NCBI RefSeq assembly: GCF_900110245.1
Contig: NZ_FOCZ01000008.1
Span: 1 to 64,000, forward strand
DNA: 64,000 bases
From: Niastella yeongjuensis
GTDB lineage: Bacteria > Bacteroidota > Bacteroidia > Chitinophagales > Chitinophagaceae
Reading direction: 5' to 3'
Below, one piece after another: positions 25,880-34,834 of this stretch. The position numbers were made by a program, and so were the translations under genes. Position 1 is the first letter of the stretch; every line of letters begins with the position of its first letter. The notes beneath the pieces were generated by a model that saw only the letters and a list, made by a program, of their open reading frames with translations, ran no database searches and was not told the origin of the DNA.

Positions 25880-27340
25880 CTAATTAGCGTCCCACCACAC
25901 TTTTATATAGATCAAAGATATGCCCGGGAAGTTGGCATTTCTTGTTACTTCTGAGCTGGGGTATAATAACCGTTCTGGCATTCTGCCTGCGCCTAAAGTG
26001 CTGGCAGCAGAGGTAACAAGGAAGTCAGGGTAATTGGTGCGGCGCCATTCCGTCCAGGCTTCAAAACCCTGGTTACCGGTCATGGCCAGCCATTTTTGTA
26101 TAATGATGGCCCGGACCTGGTTCTGCGTGCCTGCAGGCCATTGTGCAGCCGGGGCAGCTGCCACATAAGTAGTTGCGCCCTCGACATTATAAGCATCAAA
26201 GCTTGCCGTGATGCCATTCGTAAATAATAGTTGGGCAGTTTTACCGGTATTTAACCAGCCTCTTGCCACTGCTTCTGCCTGTAGAAAATTACTTTCTGCG
26301 GCCGACATCAATTTAACCGGCGCATTGGCGGATTTGTCGTTCTGTCCGGTGGCTCCGACAACTGGCGAGGGTAATGCTATTGAGTCATTACGGCTGTTGG
26401 TTCGGTAAGTTCCCTGCTTGATGCCAACGATGGAATCGATCCGGGTTTCGTTAAAGAACACATTGATCCTGGGGTCATTATTATCTGTCATAAATTTAGT
26501 TACCGTTTCACTGGCTACCATATTTTGCGTGCGACCCAGGCCAAGCATTTCAGAAAACAATGGATTTTGATTACCACCAATGGTACTGTAATTGATCTGT
26601 GCATCGTCTTCCAGGAAAAGTGTACCGGGGTCGCTTAGTGTGGCTATGCCGGCGGCTGCTTTTTGTGGTGCTATTTCAGATAAACGCAAATAGGCCCTTA
26701 ATTTAAAGGTATTGGCAAAACGCAGCCATTGCTCCATATCGCCCTGAAACAGGAGGTCGTCGTTTGAAGGAGTTACTTCCGCGTTCACATCAATTAATGA
26801 AATGGCACGGTCTGTATAAGCGAAGATGCTGTCATAGACCTGTTGCTGTGGTGTATACGACGGATTGGTAACATTGGTAGTGGCGGCCTGGGTTAAAGGC
26901 ACATCACCAAATGCATCGGTGGCTAACTGCATGTCATAGGCTTTCATTAAAAGCGCAATGGCTGTATATTGATTTAAACTTGCCTTACCCTGTGTCAGGG
27001 TTAATATTTCCTGTATATCCTGTAACCCATCGGAATACATCATGCGCCATACCCGGTCGAAATCAGTAGTGGAGCTGGCGTATTGATCGATACTTCTGTA
27101 TTGTGAAGAAGTGGGATTTTGTGTCCAGAACTGCGCCCAAAAATTGCCATAGATCTGGAGCGGGTTCCCCAGTACATGCCCTATGGCTGCCTGTACTGCA
27201 GGCAGTAACAGATCTGGTGAGGCTGTTGTTGATAAATTAGGATTCGTATTCACATCCAGGTATTTCTTACAGCCGGCAAAGCCGGTAGCAGTAAGTATCA
27301 GCAACAAGATGCCGTATTTTTTTATATAATGAGTTGTCAT
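25880..27340 (-). CDS. SusD/RagB-family lipoprotein (SusD-like type 2)
   Basis: A 486-residue lipoprotein with a lipobox ending at Cys24 (GFAGC) and the opening KKYLDVNTNPN typical of the SusD-like subfamily with a helical TPR scaffold. It contains the family blocks NFWAQFWTQNP (about 65-75) and FEAWTEWRRTNYPDFL (about 425-440). It is the surface subunit of the uptake complex with the SusC gene, which precedes it by 19 bp. No enzymes or sigma factor adjoin the pair, so the ligand cannot be guessed. Confidence 0.92.
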   Translation of the reverse strand: MTTHYIKKYGILLLILTATGFAGCKKYLDVNTNPNLSTTASPDLLLPAVQAAIGHVLGNPLQIYGNFWAQFWTQNPTSSQYRSIDQYASSTTDFDRVWRMMYSDGLQDIQEILTLTQGKASLNQYTAIALLMKAYDMQLATDAFGDVPLTQAATTNVTNPSYTPQQQVYDSIFAYTDRAISLIDVNAEVTPSNDDLLFQGDMEQWLRFANTFKLRAYLRLSEIAPQKAAAGIATLSDPGTLFLEDDAQINYSTIGGNQNPLFSEMLGLGRTQNMVASETVTKFMTDNNDPRINVFFNETRIDSIVGIKQGTYRTNSRNDSIALPSPVVGATGQNDKSANAPVKLMSAAESNFLQAEAVARGWLNTGKTAQLLFTNGITASFDAYNVEGATTYVAAAPAAQWPAGTQNQVRAIIIQKWLAMTGNQGFEAWTEWRRTNYPDFLVTSAASTLGAGRMPERLLYPSSEVTRNANFPGISLIYIKVWWDAN

Positions 27341-27359
27341 AGTTAATTCTTTTTAACGG

Positions 27360-30300
27360 TTAGAAACTGGCGCTTATGTTAAACCCAAAATTCCGTTGTG
27401 ATGGCTGGGCAGTGAAATCGAAACCTTGCAGGTTGGTGGCGCCTGCAGAATTGATTTCCGGATCTACATATTTATTGGCAGAGGGAACCCATAAGAACAG
27501 GTTGTTCCCAAATAAGCCAAAGGTCAGATCGCCAAAGGGCCCATTTTTAAGCGCACTTTTCTTCAGTTTATAACTCAGGCTTATTTCCCGTAATTTGACA
27601 TAGGAAGCATCGATCACATTCCGGCCATAAGGCAGGTCACTGAAGTAATTCTGTGGCAACATTTTGATCGATGTATTTTCCACCAGTTTATTAGTGGGGT
27701 CCAAATAAACAGAGTTAGGGAAAACATAAGGCTCGCGGCCATGTTCTGCGGTTTCCCAGGCGGTACCATTGAAGTCGATGATATCTTTGGTGCGCGAAAC
27801 AAATTGCCCGCCGCTTTTTCTATCAAACAGCACATTAAAGCTCCATTGTTGGTAGCGTATATTGGCGCCCAGTGAGGCGATGTATTTTGGATTGTAGGAA
27901 TCAAAATAAACAGCACTGGGGGTTTGAAGTGGAATGCCGGTTTTGGGATCAACGATCACCCTGCCCTGGTCATCATGTTGAACATCTACCCCATAAAAAG
28001 TACCGTATGGTTTTCCTTCAGCGGCAACAGCTGTCATATCTGCCAACCCACCCAGTGAAACCTGGGTTACGCCTTCCTGTTGCAGGTCAACTACCTTATT
28101 GCGGTTATGGGTATAGGTGCCATACAGTTCAAGCGAGAACCCTGATGAAGTGCGGATAGGGGTACCGCGCAAACTTATTTCTACACCCTTGTTTTCCACT
28201 ATGCCGCCATTGATCACCTTGCTGGTGAAGCCTGATGCTTCAGAGATCGGAATGGTAAGGATCTGGTCTTTTGACCTGTTTTTGTAAACGGAGAAGTCAA
28301 CATACAGGCGGTTGTTCCAGAGGTTCATTTCCGCGCCTAATTCATAAGCGGTAGTGATCTCTGGTTTTAAGTTCGAATTGCCGATCCGTCCGTACCGGGT
28401 AAGACCGGGTACACCGTTAAATGGAAAAGTAGTGCTACCGAAGCTTCCATCAATTTCAGCCCGCGCATAGTAGTTGTTAAGCAGGAATGGATTGGCATCG
28501 TTACCCACCTGGGCTACACTGGCCCTTACCTTTCCATAGTTTATGATATCACCCAGTTTCCCGTCTTTCAACAATTCTGAAAAAACAAAAGAAGCGCTGG
28601 CACTGGGATAGAAAAAGGAATTATTGTTTTCAGGCAGGGTAGATGACCAGTCGTTGCGTGCGGTAAGGTCAAGGAAGATCATGTCTTTATAGCCTACTGT
28701 TGCCTGTGCATACAAACCCATTAACCGGCGCTGGCTGTATTCATTGTAATTGTATAGGGGACCATTGCTGTTGTCGAGGTTATACCAGCCCGGTACAATA
28801 AGCCCGAACGATTCGTTGGTGCTTGCATCCAGCAGGGAAGAGGTCCTTTGCCGCAGGTTGTGCCCAATCATCAGGCTTCCGGTAAAATCGGTACCGAAAT
28901 CTTTTTTGGCAGTGACCATCAGGTCATGTACCACTTCACTTACATTGAAAGTATTTTCCCGGTATTGGCCAACATCTGAATGTATATTTTCCGGGCCATA
29001 ATTACCCGTTGTTTCATCCCAGGGGAGGAAACTAAACTTGGGATATTTAAATCGTCTGCGATCGCTGTATACGTCGGCACCGATCCGTTCTACGATGTTC
29101 AACCATTTCAGTGGTTTCCAGGTAATGGTAAAATTACCAACCACGCGGTCTACATCATTTTCGTTCCTATAGTTTGCTAATAACCAATAAGGGCTTATGG
29201 TATAAGCTGCATAATTGCCATACACTTGTTCACCGCGGTCATTCAAAAATCCGTACCCATAATAGGGATTGTTCATGTCGTCCATTTTATCAAGCGGTAT
29301 ATCGCGCGGAGTTTGCAACACATTGTCAAACACTGAACCGGGGCCTTGTCCGCCCTGTACCAGGTTGCTGTTGATCCGGCTGTAATTAATGCTTACGCTG
29401 GCAGAAAAGCTATTGGTAAAATTGGCATTCCCGTTAAACCGGACGTTGTACCGGTCGTATTTGTCTTTATTGGTAGGCATGATACCATCGGAGTTCAAAC
29501 TATTGAGCGATAAATAAAAGGTGGTCTTTTCGCCTGAACCGGCAAATGAAACCGTATTGCTGATGCCTTTACCCAGCTCAAAGAAATCCCTGATGTTATC
29601 TTCCTGTGCTGAATATGGTTTTTTTAACCGTACGCCATTGATCTCCTGACCCCATTCCTGTAAGGAGTCATTAAATGGAAAACCCCAGCTCCAGTTTTCC
29701 TTGGGATCGTTATAATATTCATTATTTCCGTTGGCATCAGAACCAATCTGATAACCCTGGCCATAGCCATTTTGCAATTTGGGCAGTTTCAATACGTCAG
29801 AGAAAGTAACGGTTGAACTAACGGTGATCTCATTTTTTTGTCCTTTGCGGCCCGACTTTGTTGTAATAACAACGGCGCCGTTAGATGCCCGGGAACCATA
29901 CAGGGCTGCTGCCGTTGGGCCTTTCAGCACTGTTACGGATTCAATATCTTCCGGGTTAATATCGTTCCCACGGTTACCGAAATTAACGGTGCTTCTGGGG
30001 TCAACCGTTCCGCTGTTTTGAGTGGTGCGTAAATCGCTGCCACCGAGGAAATCTGAGTTATCGATAGGAACACCGTCTACCACAATTAGAGCCTGGTTAT
30101 TACCACTGATAGAGGAACCCCCTCTCAATACAATGCGGGTAGAGCTGTTGGGGGCGCCCCCAACACTGGTAATATTTACCCCGGCCACCTTGCCTTGTAA
30201 GGCACTTAACGGGCTGGAGCTACGCCCATTAAGCAGTTCATCGCTTTTTACTACAGGGGCTGAATAACCCAGTGAGCGTTTGTCGCGCCGGATAGCATTG

Positions 30301-30683
30301 GCAGTAACAATTGTTTCCATCAGCGTGCCGGCTTCAACCTGTAAGGAAACATCGATAACGTTGCGGTTCTTTATTGGCACTTCCATGGCCTGGTAGCCTA
30401 CAATGCTGAATACCAGGGTGGCATTGCCATCAACATTAGAGAACCGGTACAAACCTTCTGCATCTGTTGCGGTACCTGTGGAGGATCCTTTTACAGTTAC
30501 AGAAACACCCTGTAAGGGTTGTTGGTCATTTGCACTGGTAACTTTACCACTTACGGATATAAATCGTTTTCCCGGGGTATTGTTTGGATTAGCAGTTGTG
30601 TGAAGAGATAAATTAAGAAGAAAGAGAAGGAGCATACATGGAAAGACCACTGAGCTGCTTTGGTTGGCATCAATGCTTTTCAT
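27360..30683 (-). CDS. SusC/RagA-family TonB-linked outer-membrane transporter
   Basis: A 1107-residue protein: signal peptide about 1-31, carboxypeptidase-regulatory-like domain about 42-120 (ISVSGKVTSANDQQPLQGV), the pre-plug segment, plug about 130-275 (GKVAGVNITSVGGAPNSS, YGSRASNGAVVITTKSG), and a 22-strand barrel ending in FGFNISASF. The SusD partner follows 19 bp later. The upstream region on the minus strand holds an AAGCCA/TGGCTT hairpin and CCCCG/CGGGG arms, but no clear promoter. Function: TonB-driven import of an oligomeric ligand. Confidence 0.93.
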   Translation of the reverse strand: MKSIDANQSSSVVFPCMLLLFLLNLSLHTTANPNNTPGKRFISVSGKVTSANDQQPLQGVSVTVKGSSTGTATDAEGLYRFSNVDGNATLVFSIVGYQAMEVPIKNRNVIDVSLQVEAGTLMETIVTANAIRRDKRSLGYSAPVVKSDELLNGRSSSPLSALQGKVAGVNITSVGGAPNSSTRIVLRGGSSISGNNQALIVVDGVPIDNSDFLGGSDLRTTQNSGTVDPRSTVNFGNRGNDINPEDIESVTVLKGPTAAALYGSRASNGAVVITTKSGRKGQKNEITVSSTVTFSDVLKLPKLQNGYGQGYQIGSDANGNNEYYNDPKENWSWGFPFNDSLQEWGQEINGVRLKKPYSAQEDNIRDFFELGKGISNTVSFAGSGEKTTFYLSLNSLNSDGIMPTNKDKYDRYNVRFNGNANFTNSFSASVSINYSRINSNLVQGGQGPGSVFDNVLQTPRDIPLDKMDDMNNPYYGYGFLNDRGEQVYGNYAAYTISPYWLLANYRNENDVDRVVGNFTITWKPLKWLNIVERIGADVYSDRRRFKYPKFSFLPWDETTGNYGPENIHSDVGQYRENTFNVSEVVHDLMVTAKKDFGTDFTGSLMIGHNLRQRTSSLLDASTNESFGLIVPGWYNLDNSNGPLYNYNEYSQRRLMGLYAQATVGYKDMIFLDLTARNDWSSTLPENNNSFFYPSASASFVFSELLKDGKLGDIINYGKVRASVAQVGNDANPFLLNNYYARAEIDGSFGSTTFPFNGVPGLTRYGRIGNSNLKPEITTAYELGAEMNLWNNRLYVDFSVYKNRSKDQILTIPISEASGFTSKVINGGIVENKGVEISLRGTPIRTSSGFSLELYGTYTHNRNKVVDLQQEGVTQVSLGGLADMTAVAAEGKPYGTFYGVDVQHDDQGRVIVDPKTGIPLQTPSAVYFDSYNPKYIASLGANIRYQQWSFNVLFDRKSGGQFVSRTKDIIDFNGTAWETAEHGREPYVFPNSVYLDPTNKLVENTSIKMLPQNYFSDLPYGRNVIDASYVKLREISLSYKLKKSALKNGPFGDLTFGLFGNNLFLWVPSANKYVDPEINSAGATNLQGFDFTAQPSQRNFGFNISASF

Positions 30684-31178
30684 ACACAGTTAGTTTAAAT
30701 GGTGTACAAAAAATCTGGTAAGCCACTGGTAAATTTGTGCCATGGCTTCACAGATTTTAACAATTGATTCGCAGAAAATTTCATGCCCCGGTTATTGTCA
30801 ACTATGCTTGATGCGGGGGAATTATTTAAGCGGCGTTAATGGGGTAGACTGATTGGGGAGAATTAGTTAACGGGTTGACAAGTTAACAGGTTGATAGAGT
30901 TAACAGGTTGATAGAGTTAACAGGTTGACAGGTTGATAGAGTTGATGGAGGAAGATGAGGAGGTGAGTGGGAGTTGTCAGTGGTGAGTAGTGAGTAGTGA
31001 GTGGTGAGTGGTGAGTAGTGAGTAAGCTCGCGAATTTCCGGAGTTCCGAACATTCGCAAACCTACCAAACTATTAGATGTCTGAAAAATCGGGAATTCAC
31101 TCACCACTCACTCACCACTCACTACTGAAGCATTAAGCTGTATTTCTTTCTGCCTTCTGCCCTTTGCCCTCTGCCCTT
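30684..31178. other. Gene-free stretch, rich in simple repeats
   Basis: No gene is visible. The first about 180 bp is the upstream region of the minus-strand susC. From 30871 to 30950 the GTTGA/GTTAACAGG family repeats about seven times at 10-11 bp spacing. From 30965 to 31025 a GTGAGTAGTGAGTGG run occurs, with its inverse, CACTCACCACTCA-type, at 31096-31125, so the two can pair as a long hairpin. From 31140 to 31178 comes a GGCAGA-type tract on the minus strand. Confidence 0.6.
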
Positions 31179-31469
31179 CTACTGCCTGTTTCTCCCAAAA
31201 ATAGCACCTCGTATCAGTGCAATGATCAATGTAAATACGGCAGAACCGACAACAGCCCATACAACGGGAAAAGTTTTAGCACCCACTTTTATGGCGAAGA
31301 TCTCAGGCAGGCCAAATTTACCGGCTATCCATAGCCCAATATAGGCACCGATAAAACCAACGATGATGGAAACAAAACAACCGCCCAGATCGTAGCCTGC
31401 CAGGGATTGCCCTACGCCGCCGCAGATGGCAGCAATAACTAAAAGTATAAGCAACTCAGTGAGTGTCAT
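31179..31469 (-). CDS. GlsB/YeaQ/YmgE-family small membrane protein
   Basis: A 96-residue protein with three predicted membrane helices (about 5-25, 30-50, 65-88), glycine-rich (AAICGGVGQSLAG, GFIGAYIGLWIAG) as in the transglycosylase-associated/GlsB stress family. Its job is uncertain; the family is linked with envelope stress. I start at ATG 31469, where the first membrane segment begins; the open frame upstream has no coding features. The stop codon TAG lies inside a GGCAGTAGAAGGGCAGAGG repeat that continues downstream. Confidence 0.75.
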   Translation of the reverse strand: MTLTELLILLVIAAICGGVGQSLAGYDLGGCFVSIIVGFIGAYIGLWIAGKFGLPEIFAIKVGAKTFPVVWAVVGSAVFTLIIALIRGAIFGRNRQ

Positions 31470-31503
31470 AGCAAAAGGTTTTTTTAAAAATAAGCAATTG
31501 CAA

Positions 31504-31562
31504 TTTGAATGCCGCAATAAATGTTTATTTTTGCATCCATTGAAAAACAAGTTCAAACTTGT
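31504..31562 (+). promoter_or_regulatory. Bacteroidota-type promoter plus palindrome for the RNA-repair operon
   Basis: TTTG (31504-31507), an 18-bp spacer and TATTTTTG (31526-31533) fit the Bacteroidota TTTG-N19-TAnnTTTG promoter. ACAAGTT (31547-31553) and AACTTGT (31556-31562), separated by CA, form a perfect dyad 14 bp after the -7 box, where a repressor could sit. A GCGC/GCGC hairpin (31604-31619) follows in the leader. The start codon of the ligase is at 31653. Confidence 0.55.
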
Positions 31563-31652
31563 GTTATGTAATCGTCTTCACATATAATCCTTTCTGATTG
31601 AATGCGCTATACAAAGCGCGTTACACTATTCTTTTTTCTATACTGATAATAT

Positions 31653-32366
31653 ATGCCATCCGGAAAATACGGTCGCACGTATCATTATCCCTTTTCGCCG
31701 GGCACTACCAGCGATGACCGGATAAATTTTGATTACTGGAACGACCTTCAACAAATAAAAACGGTAGTACATACCGAAAAGCTCGACGGTGAAAATAACT
31801 GTCTGAACAAATGGGGCGTGTTTGCGCGATCGCATGCAGCGCCAACCACATCACCCTGGACGGCCACTTTGCGCGAATTCTGGCACCTGGTAAAAAACGA
31901 CCTGGGCGATCTGGAAATATTTTTAGAGAACATGTATGCCGTGCATTCCATCCGGTACCAACAGCTGCCTCATCATTTTTATGTTTTTGCAGTACGGGAG
32001 GCGGATCGCTGGCTGAGCTGGGAAGAAGTACAATTCTATGCCGCCCTGCTGGAACTGCCCACCGTGCCAGTGATTGAAATAGAGAACACACCCGGTAACA
32101 GGCCATTATTCGAAGAAAAACTGTTGCATAAGACCGCTTCGGCCGGCGTTTTTGATCCGGTTGATACAGCAACGGGAAAGCTCTGCACCCTGGAAGGCAT
32201 TGTAAGCCGGAATACGGACGGATTTCACAACCATGTATTTGCGCACAACATTTTTAAATGGGTGCGTAAAGGGCATGTAAAAACAAATGAGCACTGGACC
32301 CGCAACTGGAAACGGGCATCATTGAAACACGAAGGAGGTAATTATGTGGACTTTAACAACCGATAA
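31653..32366 (+). CDS. ATP-dependent RNA ligase family protein of an RNA-repair pair
   Basis: A 237-residue nucleotidyltransferase. Motif I, TEKLDGENN (Lys43-x-Asp-Gly46), is the adenylated lysine site. Later motifs can be placed: FYVFAVREADRW (motif III region), LEGIVSR (motif IV) and FKWVRKG (motif V). It resembles the small RNA ligases that occur next to HD-Pnk in Runella and other Bacteroidota, which seal 3'-OH/5'-PO4 RNA ends. The next gene overlaps its end by 23 bp, so the two are one operon. Cytoplasmic; no accessory domains. Confidence 0.85.
   Translation: MPSGKYGRTYHYPFSPGTTSDDRINFDYWNDLQQIKTVVHTEKLDGENNCLNKWGVFARSHAAPTTSPWTATLREFWHLVKNDLGDLEIFLENMYAVHSIRYQQLPHHFYVFAVREADRWLSWEEVQFYAALLELPTVPVIEIENTPGNRPLFEEKLLHKTASAGVFDPVDTATGKLCTLEGIVSRNTDGFHNHVFAHNIFKWVRKGHVKTNEHWTRNWKRASLKHEGGNYVDFNNR
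32333..32338 (+). promoter_or_regulatory. Strong Shine-Dalgarno site for HD-Pnk
   Basis: AGGAGG lies 5 bp before the HD-Pnk ATG (32344) inside the end of the ligase coding sequence. Most genes in this window have no such site, so it supports both the start and independent initiation of the second gene. Confidence 0.7.
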
Positions 32367-33450
32367 AAGCTGGGAACAGCTGTGCCAGCAGTTCAGTTGG
32401 GTGCGTGATATGGAGAACGTGCCGCAAGACCCTGTATACCATGCCGAAGGTAACGTGGCCATTCATACGCGTATGGTGCTGGCGGCCCTGGAACAACTGC
32501 CGGAATTTAAACAATTGCCGGCACAACAGCAGGAAGTGTTATGGGCTGCAGCCTTGTTGCATGATGTAGAAAAACGCAGCACCACAGTGCACGAAGCAGA
32601 TGGCAGCATTACCTCGCGCGGGCATTCAAAAAAAGGCGCCCTTACTGCGCGGCAGATCTTATACACGCAACACCCGGCACCATTCCAGGTACGGGAACAG
32701 GTTGTGCAACTGGTGCGCTACCACGGCATGCCCATTTGGGCCATTGAAAGAAGAGAACCGGCCCGGGTGATCTTTGAAACCAGTGAAATGGTAGATACCC
32801 AATTACTTTCTCTTTTGGCAAGGGCCGATGCATTGGGGAGAATTTGCAACGATCAGGCGGAACTGTTATACCGCATCGACCTGTTTGAAGCCTTATGCCA
32901 GGAACAACATTGCTGGGGGCAGCCTAAGGCTTTTCAAACACCTCATGCCCGGTTCCATTATTTTAATAAAATGGACAGTACGCCTGATTATGTTCCATTC
33001 GATGATTTTGGAGCAACGGTGGTACTCTTGTGCGGATTGCCCGGCGCGGGTAAAGACACCTACGTGCAACAGCAGTATAAACACTGGCCGGTGATCAACC
33101 TCGATGAGATCCGCCGGAAAAACAAGATAGCGCCCACCGATAAAAGCGGAAATGGTACCGTTGTTCAACTGGCCAAAGAACAGGCCCGGGAATATTTACG
33201 CCGCAAACAACATTTTGTTTGGAACGCCACCAACGTAACCCGGCAAATGCGGGCGCAACTGGTAGAGCTGTTTGTTACCTATAAAGCCTATGTAAAAATG
33301 GTGTATGTAGAAGTACCCTATAGCAGGCTGCATGTGCAGAACAACAACCGGGAGGCGGTAGTTCCGCGCAATGCCCTCGACAGGCTGGTCTCGAAGCTGG
33401 AAGTACCGGCTGGTTGGGAGGCGCTTGAGGTGGTTTATTGCGTGAAGTAG
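32344..33450 (+). CDS. HD-Pnk: HD phosphoesterase fused to 5'-OH polynucleotide kinase
   Basis: A 368-residue bifunctional end-healing enzyme. The N-terminal HD domain has His41 (IHTRM), LLHDVEK (His73-Asp74) and YHGMP (about 126-130). The C-terminal kinase has a P-loop GLPGAGKD (231-238), a D-E-I-R-R segment and a lid with RLHVQNNNRE. In the characterised Runella enzyme the HD domain removes 2',3'-cyclic phosphates and the kinase phosphorylates 5'-OH ends, leaving ends that the adjacent ligase can join. Start ATG at 32344 is preceded by a strong Shine-Dalgarno site. Confidence 0.88.
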   Translation: MWTLTTDKSWEQLCQQFSWVRDMENVPQDPVYHAEGNVAIHTRMVLAALEQLPEFKQLPAQQQEVLWAAALLHDVEKRSTTVHEADGSITSRGHSKKGALTARQILYTQHPAPFQVREQVVQLVRYHGMPIWAIERREPARVIFETSEMVDTQLLSLLARADALGRICNDQAELLYRIDLFEALCQEQHCWGQPKAFQTPHARFHYFNKMDSTPDYVPFDDFGATVVLLCGLPGAGKDTYVQQQYKHWPVINLDEIRRKNKIAPTDKSGNGTVVQLAKEQAREYLRRKQHFVWNATNVTRQMRAQLVELFVTYKAYVKMVYVEVPYSRLHVQNNNREAVVPRNALDRLVSKLEVPAGWEALEVVYCVK

Positions 33451-33495
33451 GAGATATTTCCTACCTCGTACCTCCTACCTCTGATCACTTACTTC
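33448..33495 (+). repeat. TACCTC-type short repeat at the HD-Pnk 3' end
   Basis: The stop TAG begins TAGGAGATATTTCCTACCTCG and continues TACCTCCTACCTC, with about four copies of TACCTC. It is the reverse complement of the GAGGTA family at 25771-25800. Confidence 0.5.
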
Positions 33496-33511
33496 ATCAA
33501 GTTTAAAAACA

Positions 33512-33540
33512 AAAGGGGACTTTTATTTTAAGTCCCCTTT
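33512..33540. terminator. Intrinsic terminator between HD-Pnk and the convergent S24-like gene
   Basis: AAAGGGGACTT (33512-33522) pairs with AAGTCCCCTTT (33530-33540); A- and T-rich flanks make it usable from both sides. It lies 4 bp from the S24-like stop. Confidence 0.82.
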
Positions 33541-33543
33541 GTT

Positions 33544-33984
33544 CTATGGAACAAACTCACTACCATCAGGCCGGCGAACTCTTTCCAGTAAAAAAATGTA
33601 TTTGATGTATTGGAAGGGTATCCACAGATCATCGTAACCAGTTGCTGGATTATAACTATGCAGACACACTTTATTGGAATCTGTATTGGTGTCGGTAGGG
33701 CATTTTAATAAACAAAACTGCTCGCCTTTATAATCGATGATAAAAACCATGGGGCGGTGCAGGGGAATTTCCTCCATATATTTAATGGGTAACAGCCGGC
33801 CCAGCACCATACTGCCGCCAGGGATCGCCCGCTCGCTGTGGTCATTCATACTATCGCCCTGGTTGGGAAACCAATAGTATCGTTCACCGGCAATTTTATC
33901 CGGCGCATCGAGATAGTATTTGGGTTTGCCCAATGCTTTTTTCAGTTCCTGATCGTCCTCGCTGTTAAGAAATTCCATACACAT
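33544..33984 (-). CDS. S24/LexA-peptidase-like protein lacking a DNA-binding domain
   Basis: A 146-residue protein from the ATG at 33984 (or 33978). NQGDSMNDH with Ser in a G-D-S-M setting, GGSMVLGRLL and a Lys in CLLKC reproduce the Ser-Lys dyad and strand pattern of the LexA/UmuD/S24 fold. There is no helix-turn-helix N terminus, unlike LexA or CI. The first about 30 residues are acidic and helical. It might be an S24 fold that lost its DNA-binding half. It stands alone, convergent with the RNA-repair operon; function unknown. Confidence 0.55.
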   Translation of the reverse strand: MCMEFLNSEDDQELKKALGKPKYYLDAPDKIAGERYYWFPNQGDSMNDHSERAIPGGSMVLGRLLPIKYMEEIPLHRPMVFIIDYKGEQFCLLKCPTDTNTDSNKVCLHSYNPATGYDDLWIPFQYIKYIFLLERVRRPDGSEFVP

Positions 33985-34013
33985 CAGTTTGAACAATAAA
34001 GGTACGTTTTACG

Positions 34014-34730
34014 CTAGGGAAGTGATGGAGCTGTTAGCTTTATGATAATGGAGGCAATAACGCTGACTAAAACCAGGAGAACGATCCATGTTCTGTTTTT
34101 GGTTTTACGATCGACGTTTTTGTCTTTCTGGATTTTTATCAAACTCCAGATCATCAATCCCGTTAATACACTGCCTGCAGCGCCAACTATTACTTTATTG
34201 TTAACCGCATACACGCAGATCATAAGTCCCCCCACGATAAATGGCAGCAGGAATTGAAGCTTTTTGAATAGGGAATTGCTTTTGATTGTGATGGGGTGTA
34301 TTTGTTGCAGGGTAGCTTCCAGCTGTTCATAGTGCTCAATTTGCACGGGAATGATAATGGTGCCATTGTTTCGGCTGCCCTTAATGGTAAAACCACCCTT
34401 GGGATGTTTGGCAATTTCAATCACTTCGGTAACTAAAATCGAAATATCAGGGGTGTTCAGTTGCTCCCGGCAAATAAGTTGGTCGGAAATAGTCAGTTCG
34501 TAACTTTCTGCCATGACTTTTTGCTTTTTTATTCCGCGCCAGAGAGAAAATGAGAATGTTCCCAGGATTAAAATAACCGGGAAAATATAATAAGTAGCAT
34601 CTACATAGACGTTGCCACCCTGAACGATAAAGATCGTGAAAAAGAAGGTTAAGGATATAATAATGGTGGGAATTGCCCGTAGCAGGATTCTTCTGGTTAA
34701 TCCTTCCGTGTTGAGCTTGAACGTTTGCAT
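34014..34730 (-). CDS. Uncharacterised membrane protein, paired TM helices around a PH-like domain
   Basis: A 238-residue protein not assigned to a family. Hydrophobic helices lie at about 18-37 and 45-65, then a soluble domain (about 75-145, strands such as YELTISDQLICREQ and IEIAKHPKGGFTIKGS) resembling bacterial PH/YcxB-like domains, then helices at about 160-175, 178-197 and 212-232. Downstream on the minus strand is the S24-like gene, 29 bp away; co-transcription is possible. No charged residues in the helices suggest transport. Confidence 0.6.
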   Translation of the reverse strand: MQTFKLNTEGLTRRILLRAIPTIIISLTFFFTIFIVQGGNVYVDATYYIFPVILILGTFSFSLWRGIKKQKVMAESYELTISDQLICREQLNTPDISILVTEVIEIAKHPKGGFTIKGSRNNGTIIIPVQIEHYEQLEATLQQIHPITIKSNSLFKKLQFLLPFIVGGLMICVYAVNNKVIVGAAGSVLTGLMIWSLIKIQKDKNVDRKTKNRTWIVLLVLVSVIASIIIKLTAPSLP

Positions 34731-34784
34731 AAGGGTTAAAGCGGATTTGTGGTAAAATAATACAACTGCAATATATGGTTTCTT

Positions 34785-34792
34785 TATCTTTG
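34785..34792 (+). promoter_or_regulatory. Possible -7 box before the membrane-bound AraC regulator
   Basis: TATCTTTG matches TAnnTTTG and lies 42 bp before the regulator ATG. No TTTG box is found at the expected distance upstream, so support is partial. Confidence 0.3.
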
Positions 34793-34834
34793 GTTGAAGT
34801 TCCCTGGCGCCTGTACCCGTTTAAATGACTGGGT

